Source: Saururus chinensis (lineage: Eukaryota > Streptophyta > Magnoliopsida > Piperales > Saururaceae). From it: 64,000 nt of DNA. The notes under the pieces are model-generated. The model did not search any database. It had not been told where the DNA came from and saw only the letters and a list, made by a program, of their open reading frames with translations. How positions within the stretch are numbered: position 1 is the first letter of the stretch; each line of letters opens with the position of its first letter. Positions 1 to 12,967 of this stretch are shown one piece after another. The position numbers and the translations under genes were made by a program. Location: NCBI GenBank assembly GCA_035235625.1, contig CP141140.1, forward strand, positions 4,201,330 through 4,265,329, written 5' to 3'.

Positions 1-33
1 TTGTATTATTAATTAGTAAGTTAAATCACCTAG

Positions 34-3000
34 GAAGAGAGTTGATCCTGAAACTGCCAAGTACTTCTCAGAAATATCAAATCTATTTGAAAGTGGTGGG
101 ATTGACATGGAAGAGAGGTCTACAATATGTGGCAATGCACTGGAAGAAGCTAGGGGAAGAGAATTGGAACTTTCAACTGACAAAATTCTTAGCCGAACAT
201 TGCAAAATCTCCTGGAAGGCTGTGACATAGACCAGCTCTGTGGCTTCCTCCACAACTGTGCAAAGGATTTTCCAACTATTGCAACAGATAAGTCTGGATC
301 TCATGTCGCAGAGACAGCTCTGAAGTCTCTTGCTGTGCATCTTCAGGATAAGGAAGCCCATAGTATGATTGAAAATGCATTGACTAAGATATGTCAGGTA
401 TGTAAATGATTCTTTGACCGTTTGCATTGGAAAGATGCCAATTGACATTGTTTTGCCCTATTATGTGATGTGTTTGTATTACTTAAATTATCTATTGACA
501 AAAAAAATAGGTTTAACAAGGAAGAACGATGTTTGATGAATAATTATATTATATATATATATAGAGAGAGAGAGAGGGAAGAGAAAGAAACAAACAAAAT
601 GGAAACCTCCCTACGTTTAAATTGTACTTAAACTGTGTATCCTATGATCTTATTGCCTTACCTCCAAAACTAAAATCACCTCTTTTCATATTGACTATGC
701 TAACATAGAGATGCAAGAATTAGGCAGTGACCCTTGCAACAAGGAGAAACACTAGATTTGAGCAGAGATGCTTGTGTGTGCCCACTTAGTGATATCAGTT
801 GAACCAAAATGTCTAGAGTAGTAATTAAAATTATTTCAGTCAATTGCGGTAATTGGAGTTGAAACTCTAGAAGGCTGAGTGCATTAAGACCATAGGGCAT
901 GGGGAATAAGTGCTATTTACCCTAAGTTTTAGTGCAAAAAAAAAGGCTGGTCTGAGTTCTACCTTATACAGGGATCTTAGTCTAAAATAAAGATTAACCC
1001 CTTAATATCCGTTGTGATAAGCTAGAGTTAAACGAGGTTTTTTGTCAGACATGTAGCATGTTCATGCCTGTATGTTGGGTTCAATGGGATAAAACATTTG
1101 AATTTATGTCTGACAATTTGATTTGTACTTTATGTGAGCATTTCTTGACCGGTACATTTATTAAGTAGGTGTTTGCTGTGAACAAACTAGACATGGTCTG
1201 ATGGATATTTGTCAATGTTAGATTTTTTATGGATATTTCGGTCTTTGTCTGGATTGACTGGACATGTGGACGAGTGCAGACAATTAGTGATCAGGAACTC
1301 AAACTATTAATTCAGTAGTTATAAATTTATTAACTTCATTGTAATATTGGAAATTGTCAGAATATGTGTCTAAAAATTACAAATGAAAGGAGGGCAAGTC
1401 TATAATCTTTGTGGGAAACCATGACTATTATTAAAAGAATTAAAGGGCTACAGTGGAAAGATGGATGAGCAATGCTCTTGTTAATGTCCATCTGGAAGGG
1501 AAAACGCAGATGAAGAATGTTCATTTACTTGCAACTAAAATGGAAATGGATGAATACTGGACGCAGACTGTTTATTTACACTCTACACTAACTGATTTTG
1601 TTGAAAAAATAATATTTTCTAAACCGGAATTAATTTGACATGAGGGTTTAGTAATAAGTTGTTTTTTATTTTTGACAGGTGGTTGTTGAATGTCCTGCCG
1701 TCATTATGTGTAGCTGTTATGGGTCTCATGTTCTCCGGAGTCTTCTTTGTCTTTGTAAGGGAATTCCACTTGATGCTTTGGAACAATTTCACAAGACGAA
1801 CACATCCTTTATTCTAGCAGAGCGGTTGAATTCTGGATTGCCTCAGGCAGATGCGAGCCAATTTGATAGTACTCAAGAGGGATTTCCCCGTTTGCTCGTG
1901 TTCCTCATTAGAGAGATGTTAAAACACGCAAAGGAGATATCCACTTTGGTCCTTAACCAGTATTGTAGCTTAGTTCTTCAGGTACTCTGTGGACTTGTTA
2001 ATTTGGTTTCTGTTTCTTTTCAGTTATAACTTGTTGGTTAAGATTGTTACCAAGTTGTAAAATTTTTATAAGCTCCTTAACCAGTATGGCAGCTTTGTTC
2101 TTCCGGTACTCTACGGACTTGTTAATTTGGTTGCTGTTTCTTTCCAGTTATAACTTGTTGGTTAAGATTTTTATCAAATTGTAATTTTTTTTAAGGTACT
2201 CCTTTATATTTAATAAGGAGTTTGTATCATTCTTGACAGTATCTTCTTATAGGTATTTACTTGTAAAAGTTGGCAGATCTGCTGGGAGGGAACCACCTTG
2301 ATTCAAAACTTGTGAAAATCCTGGTCCTCGAAAGAGTGTTGGGACAGTTAATGATGCGTATCAAAATAACTTTGAAGAGATGAATTTTAAAAATTTTGGT
2401 CCTTTTTTCTTTCTAAATAGAGTTAGCACCCTACCTAACTCCAGAACATGAGGGCAGGTATAATTCTCATGATCTAATGAGCTTGCATGTACATATCTTT
2501 TGCAGGTTGCTTTAAAATTATTAGCTGGAGATATTCAAGAATTGTTGCATACAATTCCCATACTTCTTGGCTGCCAGATTGAAAATATAACAGATGATAA
2601 ATACATTGGCGGTGCTGATGCGCACAAGATTGTGGATTTACTAAAAGATACTTCATATAGCCATCTGATGGAGGTTCTTTTCCCTCTCATTATGTGTGAT
2701 ACTAGCATTTTAGTTTTGTTTAATTTTTACAGGTGAGACAAGCATTCCTACCCGCTATATGGTAGATGAGAACCATAGGGCCCTTTTCTTGTGAACATGG
2801 GATCTGAAAAATGCTTGTCCGCACCATTTGTATTGTATATACTATTAATTTAGAATGATTGCAAAGGGGAATGAGTTATAGATTGACCACTTTAACTTTC
2901 TCTTACTTAACTTTCCGATGGATCATTTATGTGAGGTGGGGTTCAGGTAAGGGTTTTGCTAGGCTGTGCTTAGTCCTTGGCCCGAGTTAACTTAACTTGT

Positions 3001-6000
3001 GGCACAAAAATCAACTTGACAAGCCGAGTTGAGTGTTGAACCAGCTTGACTTAATTTTTTATGCAAATTAACATATTACACGCCTGCTCCAATTACTCAA
3101 TATTCACATTAGTGAATTATAGGGAGAAAATTAATGAAACAGAGAAATTTAGTGAACACGTAGTTCTCTGTAGTTCAACTACGCTTCCTCACACCACCAT
3201 AGATAAAAAGAAAGAAAAATGACAAATTTATGCTTGTTTTATAAGTTTTACTAAGTTAATGTGGAATTTGCAGGCCATTTTGGAAGTCTCACCTACGGTC
3301 TTATACAATGAAATATTAACGAAAATTTTCTGTGGGTCTTTGTATGATATCTCGTCACATCATTGTGGAAGCTTTGTGGTTCAAGCATTAATTTCTTCCG
3401 TGAGGTGCCAAAGTCAGGTGGTTGCTATTACCTCTGAGGTTTCTTGACTTTTTTAACATGCTTCATCTGATCTTGGAGTCCATTTCTTATCGATTATATA
3501 ATTTGCCTTTTTGTTGTCAGTAGAAAAACTAGTTTTACATGTGAACTTTTCTTCAGAAATGATCCATTGGTTCAATATGAATCATTTTGGAGGACATCCC
3601 AACAGAAAACTTTCTTATATCAGAAGAATCTAACATGGGATTACTTGTATATTTATTTGATTAACGCGTTTGTGAACAAGTTTAATGAAGATTGTGTTCC
3701 ACACATAATCTGTCATACTCAAGTAGGTGAGAAAGATATATGCCATTTTCTTTCTTGCTCATTAGTATCAATTTGGCCCTACATTTCTGAGAATTTCCTC
3801 TGAGGTTGCTTGGCTGATTTACTCATTAATTTGTTGTCCTATTGTGAGCTATCTATTGAAGAAGAAATTTCATGAATTAAAGATTAGTTCAGCTACGTTC
3901 TATGTGATGGTATTATTGATCTAAAGAGGCATTCTAGTATCTATGCTATGGGGAGGTTGACAAGTTTATTTAAGTTATAAAAGTGCTTTATAGCTTATTT
4001 TTTGTAGTATGTAGTTATTTGTAGTATATCATGTAAGATATAAAAGAAACATATCTGACATGTATAAATATCAATGGGTAATACCAATCGGCTAAATATG
4101 TCTGTGAAAATTGAACCAATGAAAAGATAGCAATATTCATATGCTGTAGACATGGGATGTTAGACTGTCCCTCTTGTATCAAATCTACTAGTCTTCTTTA
4201 TGTTGTTCAGGTCACGCCATTTCATAATCTTCTCTGTGATGTTTTCTTTTAATTTTTCTAGCCTAATTACGTTGATTATTTTCTTACAAATCTGACACTG
4301 AATTGATGTTGGAACGCTTCAGTGGAATTTGTTTTTAACCAACCTACTCCATGTCTTCACTGTAGATAGAGTTGGTATGGGAAGAACTAGGTTCAAAAGT
4401 GAAGGAACTGCTTCAGCTTGGGAGATCGGGAGTGGTTGCATCTATGTTGGCTGCGTGTCAGCGTCTTCAAAAATTCGAAAACAAGGTTCTTTGTATTCAT
4501 AATTGGCATTTAAGGTGCTAAGCTGTTAAGACATGTATACTTGCTAATTAGAGATGGTAGCCGCAGCTGATTTTCTTGTTGAATTTCTGTCATTATGTGT
4601 TAACACTGTCTGAAATCTGAATTGTTGTGTATGCCTTCTCCAAGGAGACTAGGAATTACACTCAACATGCTGGCATGAAAGAGTTTACTATGTAGAAGTT
4701 GTCAGTGTTCTATTGTATGCTTGCTACTGTCAGAGTTATGTGTGTACCTATTTGAATGCTATAGAAAGGTTCAAAAGATAACTGACTTTGCAAGGTGTAG
4801 ACTCAAGGTTGGCCACCATAGATCGCGGTGATATCTTGGTTGGGCAAAATAAGAGACCTTGGTGAGATCTGGGAGAGATCAGGGATATCGTGAGATCTTA
4901 TATTTCAAATTATTTGCAATAATTAACATTATATACATATTTGTCACCTAAATTAATTTCAATTCTATCCTAGAATTTTGTATATGTAGTTTCATATGTT
5001 ACGAAGATAGATTATTCTAATTTACGGTAAAGAAATTTACAAGAAGACTATGCTAAATGAGAAAATTGGAAAGGATTGTGAAGGATTTGGACAAGATCCT
5101 TTCCTTTAGGCTGTGTCTTTCTACTTTGGGAATAGTATGGGTGTAGTATGTATTATACAGCTGCCCATTAGGTAATATATACTCTTGTGAAGGACAGAGA
5201 TCAAAGAGTGATTGTCTAATGAGAATGCCGGGTATCATGATCTCATTACTTGTGGAAATTTGCATGGAGTATGTGAGTAAATTTAGAAGAGTTAGTGTGA
5301 CCTTGCAAGATGTGGGTCCTTTAGACAGGTTAAAAGAGCATTAGATCGTATATGCTCCTTTGAAGGGCTGTGGATTGATGAGTAGATGTCTTATGAGAAT
5401 GTCAGGTAGAATGGCCTGGTCAATGTGGAAGTATGGAATAAGTGTTTAATTTTCATCTTTGGAAATATCCAGTACCTTTCAATATGCAACCATGTTTCAT
5501 GAGTTATAACTATCTTATTATACTGATTACACCTTGCTCTTATTCTCAAGTATGTCAATTTAATTATAACAATTCATCGAATTTTATTTTCTTGGCCATA
5601 CAAAAGTTGGTTTACAGCATACTTCAGCCATTTTTCCCTTTTTTTTTTACTGATGATTTTTTTTTTTGCAGAGTTGTCTAGCACTTATGGGAGCAATGCA
5701 TTCACCATCTGAGGCTTCAGGCTGCATTGTTCCTAGGATTTTATTTCTTGAAAGCTTTTTTCTCTGTGAAGAGAAATCTAGCTGGCAATGGCCAGAGGGT
5801 GATAAGATGCACACATTGGGTTGTTTGATGCTACAGACTATTTTTAGATATCCAATTGTAAGTTCTTCTCTCATGGCTGATTTCAGTTTTTGTATGCTGC
5901 AGCATGGTCCATTACCATGTTATTTCGATTTTTTACATTGTGGTCTTAACTTTGTTAGTTTTTAAACCGAAATGGGGTATTTGACATGCTTTTCATATAC

Positions 6001-7438
6001 CTTTTTCCGACTGTTAACCAGCAATATATTCAGCCATACATCGAAAGCATAACATGTATGGAATCACATCATGTTTTTGAAACTGCGAAAGATGCAGGAG
6101 GTGGGCGGGTGATTGAGGCTTTTCTTTGCTCAGATGCTTCATCCAAACAGAAACGCAAGATAATTTCCAAGTATGCTACTGCAGCAAATTGTGATGCTTT
6201 TAGAGTTTTCCTAGCCACCATCTTTCTTCAACTTCTTGATATTTTTTTTTTTATGAGTGTATGCTTCCTTAACAGGTTAAGAGGTCATTTTGGGGAGCTC
6301 TCATTGCATCCTTCAGGGTCGTTTGCAGTTGAAAAATGCTTTGCAGCCAGTAATATATTAGAGAAAGAAATAATCTTGTCTGAGTTGGTAGCTGTACAAG
6401 ATAAGCTCTCAAAGAGAAAGCATGGTCCTTATTTGTTGAAGAAATTAGATGTTGATGGGTAAGCTTAAAGCAATTTTGTTTGAATGCACTTGTGCACTTC
6501 TCAACCAAATAAGAGTAAGACCATAGTAATGTTAAAACCTGATTCGATATTTGAGGCAATATTTAATGACGTGGTGTTGGCTAAAATAATATCTATTAGA
6601 GCTCTTAAATGCGAAATCTAAATCATTTCCTAACTTGAAAATAGGGTCATGAATCAGTAAAGTGACATCTGCTGAATTTTTCTGTTATAAAATACGGATG
6701 AGCTGAAGCCAGCTTTCATTGGGAAGCCCTTAGGAAGTTTTAGACTTTAATGTGGCTTTTAAAGTTTGTGAAATGTATTAAGCAATATGATACGTTTGCA
6801 TGTGGTTGTTTTTTCACAAAGCAGCTATTAGCTAATTTTTTCTTTGTTATATGGGATTCTGTATAATTAGCATCTTTTGATAGTTTCTCATTGTGACAAC
6901 AGGAAAACTTAACGTATTGGATATGGATAATATCTGCTCCACTTTTTTCCAATTTTTTCATCCATGAGTTACTTGCAGGTTTTTAAAACAACCTGAACTG
7001 TGGAAATCAAGGCAGACATCTAAACAAGCAGTTTACAAAGAATTTATGACAATGTTCGACTCTGCAGCAAAACCAGAGAAAGAAAGTTTTCTGACTTTAA
7101 CCCCGTCCCACACCTCAAAGAAGAGCCTTAAGCAGATGAGGAAGGAGATTGATCAATCTATTGGTATTTCTATGTCAAGGCTGGGTTTATCGTCATCTAA
7201 GCGTCAAAGAAAAGGGAATTCAACGGTAATGAATTCCATTACAAAGCATGGTGAAAAGGAAGTTGCTAGATCAAAAGAGGAATTGCCCTTTATTACTAAG
7301 AAATTCAAAGGCAAAAATAATAGATTCAGTAGGAACGCAGCTCCAGTAAATAAAGGGGCGGACACTACCGGGAGCAGAACGAAGAAGAGGCAGACTGATG
7401 AATTTCATGCTGTTTCCTTCAAGAAGCATAAAAAGTAA
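34..7438 (+). CDS. APUM23: Pumilio RNA-binding protein 23 (Nop9-type), 5'-truncated by window edge
   Basis: Role (family knowledge): a nucleolar Pumilio-fold protein that binds pre-rRNA and is needed for 35S/18S rRNA processing. Exons read from splice sites: 34-397, 1679-1981, 2506-2673, 3274-3417, 4366-4485, 5672-5857, 6022-6170, 6276-6458, 6979-7438. The reading frame is continuous across all eight junctions and ends in TAA at 7436-7438, giving 691 residues in the window. The start codon and first exon(s) lie upstream. Pumilio-like helical repeat signatures are visible: SGSHVAETALKSL (exon 34-397), YGSHVLRSLLCLCKG (exon 1679-1981), CGSFVVQALISS (exon 3274-3417), GGRVIEAFLCSD (exon 6022-6170), SGSFAVEKCF (exon 6276-6458). 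The last 110 or so residues are lysine/arginine-rich, as expected for nucleolar targeting. Segments match Arabidopsis APUM23 closely from memory (DPETAKYFSEISNLF, LRGHFGELSLHPSGSF). No lesion was seen. The end of exon 1679-1981 is duplicated in the next intron. Confidence 0.93.
398..1678 (+). other. PUM23 intron, 1.28 kb
   Basis: Intron between GT at 398 and AG at 1677-1678. It holds a (TA)n(GA)n microsatellite near 549-577 and is otherwise AT-rich with no recognisable element. Short reading frames at 700-900 and 1453-1638 have no family signature. Confidence 0.85.
549..577. repeat. (TA)n(GA)n microsatellite
   Basis: An uninterrupted TA run passes directly into a GA run inside a PUM23 intron. 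Confidence 0.9.
1950..2192 (+). repeat. Tandem duplication of an exon end with its splice donor (PUM23)
   Basis: About 113 bp starting TCCTTAACCAGTAT at about 1950 reappears at about 2074 (TCCTTAACCAGTAT again), offset about 124 bp. The duplicated unit covers the last 32 or so bases of the exon 1679-1981, the GT donor and about 80 bp of intron. The copies differ at roughly one base in ten, so the event is not recent. The first copy is taken as the working exon end because it keeps the frame; the second also keeps a GGTACTC donor-like site. Confidence 0.85.
2674..3273 (+). other. PUM23 intron, 0.6 kb
   Basis: GT at 2674 and AG at 3272-3273. Around 2940-3110 are GAGTTAA/CTTGAC-rich words similar to degraded hAT-type subterminal repeats elsewhere in the window. 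No element ends could be fixed. Confidence 0.7.
3418..4365 (+). other. PUM23 intron, 0.95 kb
   Basis: GT at 3418 and AG at 4364-4365. AT-rich. The reading frame at 3567-3803 has no family signature. I see no element here. Confidence 0.75.
4486..5671 (+). other. PUM23 intron, 1.19 kb
   Basis: GT at 4486 and AG at 5670-5671, with a long T-rich polypyrimidine tract just before the acceptor. A GATC/GAGATC-rich patch lies at about 4800-4910. No recognisable gene or transposon. Confidence 0.75.
6459..6978 (+). other. PUM23 last intron, 0.52 kb
   Basis: GT at 6459 and AG at 6977-6978. AT-rich, with nothing else recognisable. Confidence 0.8.
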
Positions 7439-10400
7439 TATTTTGTGAACGTTCTCATCCTCGGTAGTCAGTACCACTCAGTTTTGGCATGTCTTTTAAC
7501 GCGGAATAGTGGAGAAACACACGAGATACTAGCAACCAGCATAGGTAGTTGTCAGAAAGTTGTTAAGCAGTTCTATTTTCCCGCTAATTTCTATGTAGTG
7601 ATGCAATTGTGTAAAGTAGCTATATAGCGTGCATGTATCTGACATTTGCCATTTTTTATTCTACGTTGAAACTGTAATCCAGAAATGGTGAAACTGCAAG
7701 AATTACCTCACATTAACATATTGGATCTCCCGTTTTGTGTTTTTGTTTATGTCCAAAACAATGGTGGCTCTTCTATAGGCATGCTGGTGAATTGCATCAA
7801 GGTTCACGCGTCTACCATGCGTGGAACCTTTACAGTGACAGTATCATCTACGAAAATATTACTTTTAGGCATTGGGTGGGCAGCTTTGCACAGCCTGTTC
7901 ACTAATTACACTGCCAAAGAGAAGAAAAAAATCTACATCTAACGCGCATCATCGTTTTCTCGCCTGTCTCATGCTGGCATCATCTCTAGCACGGGTACGG
8001 TTTCCAGTGAAACTCCACCAGCTCCAGTCAAGAGGAAGGGTGTCCGTCTCTATTTAGTTTAGAACGGAGACATAGCAGCCAAAAAATAGTTAGTCCATAG
8101 ATGTGGGAGGGGAGGCTTCTAGATTGTATTTTTATTTCATATTTGCTAAAATGCCCAATTAAAGGGGGGAGTTTCTGCTAATTAATAGAAATTTGGAGCA
8201 GTCATCCTTCCTCTATCGACTTCCACATACACCTAGCGAAATCCTGTTTTTTCTTTTTTATTGGTAAAACTCATACACCTTTGCACACAACTTTTATCTT
8301 TTTGGCATGATTTTATACACAATATGCGGATGGGATTCTTTCTACTTGTACTAAAAAATATATTTTAAAATTGTACTAGCTCGGTAGGTTGAACCGGTTT
8401 AACATGAAATTGGCCCCTAAGCACAAACAAAGAGTGTAAATTATATTGGTTTGTGATCAATGTATGTGACATATATAAACCGAAAAATATAAAGTGCCTC
8501 TAAATAAAATAAACTCAAATTTATTCAATTTAACAACGGGAAAAATTATAGGATAGTCTATCCAGATCAATTATGTATTACATAAACTAGATATTACAAA
8601 ATTATTGATTACAAAGAACAAAAACTTTTTTTTTTTCACACAGTTAGTTCTTCACACTACTCTATTTTTTAATCAACTACTCCTTAGCTGTTTACTAACA
8701 ATAGTTTAATTTTCTCCTCTTCTTCGTACTCTTTGGTAAATATAAATCGTTCATCTCCTCATTTAAAATGAATATTATATTTTTTTAATCTTCTCAGTAA
8801 TAATCTTAAATAAATATTATATATCATATGTATTTTTATGCGCTCATCATAGCTCTAATCACTCTTTTTTAAACCTTCTCTCTTACTATCTTCACACTCA
8901 TAACCTTTTTTACAGACTCCTCAAGTCTAAAAAAGAATGTTTTTAACTATGAATCTAAATCAAACCAAAAAAATCTAATTTAGGCAATTTTGCGTTCAAT
9001 TAATAGATCATTTCACATGGCGATCAATAAATTACATGTATCCTTCTATCAATTTCTCACATCAATCTATTGACTAACCAAACAATCGATTGTTTTCGTC
9101 TTGGTTAAATTTTTAGTATAAACTTTTTTCATGTCGTTCGATCGTTTATTTTAGCAATCAATCAAACAATGATTTTCCTAGAAAACCTTGTTATAGTCAA
9201 GGTTGATCGATCGTTCTAAACAAAATTAAATTTTTTATTAAAAAAACCCCAACTCACATCATTATTTTACTTGAGGTCTATTTTACCCTAAAGTGTGTGA
9301 ATGTGATATGTATACATGTTTTTACCTAATGAACCACTAATTTGAATCTTCTTTTTGTTTTCATTCGATCTTTAGGCTTAAACTAACTCAATATTACACA
9401 TATTCATGACATTGTTTTCAACACAAAAATAAGTCAATTAATGACATAAAGATATTTACGTTCCTACAAAAATTAATTATATATATATATATATAATCAA
9501 ATCAAATCAACTAATTTTTTCACTAAATTGTCAATATATGACCTACCACTCATTACATTTTTTTAATGTTTTTTCTAGACAAAATATTAGATATAATATG
9601 CTTGAACTCACTTATGAGCATGAGCTCAAGCTCATGCAAACTGGACTATATTTCAAATGTGCACTTGCATATATTACACTATATATAGATTTCATGTCTT
9701 CCAAGTTTTCAACTACTTTCATTATATGAATATATTTATATTTTCACTTTTTACAAATATGACTACTTCAATGTTTTATTATAGGAAATAGGTAATATGT
9801 CACAAAAGAAGTAGGACCATATTTTAACTTAGAAATTTAAACTAATTAAAACATATATAAAATACTCCTTTCATCACGTGTTCATAATTTAAATTAGAAA
9901 ATTAAAATAAATAAAAAGTAATTCATTTAGTTTTATAATTAAAACTATAAATACAAGCAAAGTTATAACGTGGGTTAGTATGAAAGTCTTAACATTTACA
10001 TATCTCGGCCAGGATTTAGGATTTGTGCAACTCACATCTCGTGGATATAGTGGCTTACTACATTATCTCTCTCTCTCTATATAATATATAATATGTGATA
10101 TAATATAATATAATATGATATGATATAATAATTTTTTCTCTTAATATCTCTTACTACTAATTACAAAACTAACCGTACTTGCAAGTTAAAGAAATTGGAA
10201 CTCGAACTCAAAGTTGAAAATTTAAATTCAAGTAAAACCAACCTAGAGCTCAACTTAGTTGAACCCCTAATTTAAAGTGACCTTAGTGAATTGTATACCC
10301 AATCTATAATCCGGTTTGAAGAAGAATTGTTTTAACGATTTAAACCTAAATTGCACGTAGTTCAGAATGTTGACACTTGAGTGAACAATGCCCCACCACT

Positions 10401-10688
10401 CCTCAAAAGTACAGTATTCCACTTAGATTGTGCATTATTACACCTGATGTGACTGGCAATTCAGGTTAAAGTATTTAGCTTCTTTTATATTGTTTTCAAC
10501 CCCTTTTAGATTGGTAAATTATACTCCTAGGTCATGATTTGTCATGGTTCTCCCTACAATCTTACATCCAAATAGGCCGTAAAACAAAGTAATGCTCCAC
10601 TGACCGCGGTCCGTACAGGATCGCAAGATGCTTGCAACAATGCACCCAGCGCACGTAGTAATTTCATTTCAAAAGTTGTACTGCTAGG
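7439..10688. other. AT-rich intergenic spacer after PUM23
   Basis: The first few hundred bases are probably the PUM23 3' UTR. The rest is strongly AT-rich with a short TA run at about 9478-9496, a CT run near 10066-10080, and scattered GAGCTCAAGCTC-type words (9610-9640, 10235-10270) suggestive of decayed hAT relics. Reading frames here (7685-7942, 9538-9729) have no family signature. No gene seen. Confidence 0.7.
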
Positions 10689-11007
10689 ACAGGGATGCCA
10701 CTTTGGGCTGGGTATATGGTAAAACCTGACCCGATTTTAATGGGTCGGGTTTAAATTTTAAAATTTAACTTGAATAGCTATTCGGGTTGAATTTAGATTT
10801 ATTATTTCTTAAATAGTATCAGGTTTAAGTTTAACAAAACTCAACCTAAATAAAGTTATAAATATAAATTTATTTATTTTTTATATTTGTATCGGGTTTG
10901 GATTTCTAAATTCAACCCGAATAGCTATTTAAGTTGGATTCGAGTTTACCATTTCTTAAATTATATCGGATTCGAGTTTAGAAAAACCCAACCCGGTGAC
11001 ATCCCTA
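10689..11007. mobile_element. hAT-like MITE, TAGGGATGTCAC family, copy 1
   Basis: Ends are CAGGGATGCCAC on the left and the inverse of TAGGGATGTCAC on the right. Inside are repeated GGGT(C/T)GGGTTT and GAATAGCTATT(C)GGGTT words. The bases outside (TGCTAGGA / CACTCGGA) agree at 5 of 8 positions, compatible with a worn 8-bp target duplication. It has no coding capacity. Related copies lie at about 11389-11665 (opposite orientation, ends eroded) and 37053-37237. Confidence 0.6.
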
Positions 11008-11224
11008 CACTCGGAGATAGAGATGTGTGAATACTGCTTGCATTAATAGTGCAATCCTAATGTGGCTCGGCCATGAACACGTGGACATCTCTACCTCAAA
11101 GATTAGGAAAATTAAATAAATTATATTTATTAAAATAGTAAAAAAAATTATTATTCATTTTTATAATTTTTAAAATTTATCTTTTAAAAGGATACATTTT
11201 ATTACGCCATAATTATATCTAGGG

Positions 11225-11390
11225 ATGAGAAATATTATTTATTATCTTAACAAACAGTGAGCCTAGTATACAGATCAATGCACATTAACATTATGGCCAA
11301 TAATGCTAACATACTCCAATATGTATATTTTTATTTTCAAATATAAACAACTTATATATATTTTCTACATTAGGCTCACTTGTGGGTCAA
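11225..11390. mobile_element. Foldback MITE, family A (GAGCC-TA arms)
   Basis: AGTGAGCCTAGTATA on the left is mirrored by TACATTAGGCTCACTTG on the right, with GCTAACATAC-type words between. It belongs to the dispersed family seen also near 17145, 17690, 21486, 28975, 35310, 35545 and 63515. Confidence 0.6.
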
Positions 11391-11665
11391 TTTTGGGTCG
11401 ATTTTATTAAATTCGACCCGATACCATTTAAGAAATAGTAGCCCAAATTCAACCTAAATAACTATTTGAATTTAAATTAAAAAACTAACCCCCGCCCATT
11501 AAGGTTAAAATCATATTAGGTTTTATTAAAATAAAAAATTTATATTTATAACTTTAATGAAGGGTTAATTGGATTACTTAAAATTTAAACCTGACCTAAA
11601 TAGCTAATTAAGTTATATTTAAAAATGTAAGCCCATCTTATTAGAGTCGGGTCGAGTCCCATTTT
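11389..11665. mobile_element. Relic of the TAGGGATGTCAC hAT-like family, reverse orientation
   Basis: Carries TTCGACCCGATACCATTTAA, AAATAACTATTTGAATTTAA and GGGTCGGGT-type words that are the reverse-strand counterparts of the element at 10689-11007. Termini are not well preserved. Confidence 0.45.
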
Positions 11666-11680
11666 ATCGAAATTTTTTTT

Positions 11681-11837
11681 AGTGTGCATCGCACACCCGG
11701 TTGGCAGTGTATTTCACCATTTATAAAACAACTCATCAGCATTTATAACCGATTGATGTCCTCATGTCGCACAACTATACTGATAAGTCATGTCTTGAAT
11801 GGTGAAATACACGGCCAACGGGTGTGCGACACACACT
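11681..11837. mobile_element. 157-bp MITE with about 40-bp terminal inverted repeats
   Basis: The left arm AGTGTGCATCGCACACCCGG continues as TTGGCAGTGTATTTCACCATT. The right arm is its near-complete inverse (AATGGTGAAATACACGGCC, then AACGGGTGTGCGACACACACT). About 37 of 41 arm positions pair. It is non-coding and its superfamily is not assigned, because no clear target duplication is visible. Confidence 0.75.
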
Positions 11838-12039
11838 TGAATAATTTCTCAATTTTACCACTTACCCAAGCCAGTGACATGTCATCCCTAATTACATCTG
11901 AAAATAAAAAATTTCGTAATTTCAGCTTGAAGTTGTAGGCACCTTAGTTGAAAACTTCATAAATATATTGCCTATGACGGGAGTTGGACCAAACCCAGCG
12001 AGGCAGTGAGTGATAACGACCCTTCTCCCTTGGGCTCTC

Positions 12040-12348
12040 CCTCTCTTTGTCTGGGGGAATCCAACCTCCACACAATTATTCAATTTGGGGGCAAACGAGA
12101 GGAAAGAGATCGACGACGATTCAGTCATCTGATCCGTTCCGCCTCAGAAAAAACCCTACAGCTCGGAAATTCACAATTCATCTGGAACGCCGAGGATTAG
12201 GGCAAAATTTGACGAATTTGATCGAACTGGAATGGCTCAACTTGGACGTTTCGGCGGGATTTCGTACGCAAGTTGATAGGGAGCTCGATTTTCCTCCTGA
12301 TTTTCATCCTCCTTGTTGCGCATTTCTCCTTTCGAACCTAGCCTTGAG
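12040..12348 (+). other. Probable non-coding first exon (5' UTR) of the UBC34-type gene
   Basis: A GC-richer stretch ends in a good donor (TTGAG/GTATGC at 12348/12349) that pairs with the acceptor TTGCAG at 12940-12945, 22 bases before the ATG. Transcription start is not visible, so the left boundary is approximate. Reading frames across it (12006-12200, 12047-12367) start and stop without family similarity, supporting a UTR. Confidence 0.6.
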
Positions 12349-12945
12349 GTATGCGATTGTTGGCTAACACGTTGATCCGCTTGCACTACGGTTGTTTATT
12401 TTCTACTAACGATCATAGCTTTACTTTTTTCTTTTCGATTTTCCCACTTGCAAAAATTACGTTTTTCTTTTTATTTGTTATTCGCTCTTAATTTAGTTTT
12501 ATCGGGTGAATTTCCTTTTTTGCAAGTTGCCTGGTTATTCATAGTCTGTGTAAATACCTCCTTCTTTCCTTTCGAATCTGGGATGTTAATCATAAACCGT
12601 TCAGATAAAACTCAAGGGTGATGAAGCAGAAATGTAGATGTTGTGGAGACTGTTTTTATTGCCCGAAGTTGTATGTATGACAGTGGTTGTTAGGGGAAGT
12701 ACTTACACCGTTTCTATCCGCTGTCTCGGATTGAATGCATTGGTATCTGGTGTAGTAGTGGTTTTGCAAAGCTTACCTGTTTTTTTGCACCTAGTCAGAA
12801 TATAGAAGTATTTTTAATGGGTTCTGTTGTAGTTTTTCCAAGTTAGGAAACTGTTTGTCGTGTTTTACTGCTTATTGCTTAACACAATAGAAAAGCTTAC
12901 ATATGTTATACATTGTTTTAACATTGAACACACTCGCATTTGCAG
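12349..12945 (+). other. 5' UTR intron of the UBC34-type gene
   Basis: Donor GTATGC at 12349 and acceptor TTGCAG ending 12945. T-rich, with no element recognised. A leader intron of this kind is common in plant housekeeping genes. Confidence 0.6.
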
Positions 12946-12967
12946 GACATTTTTTTATTTTTATTTA

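Noticed and set aside
7685-8057. Small genes downstream of PUM23
   Set aside because: Short frames without family similarity, lying where the 3' UTR and spacer are expected.
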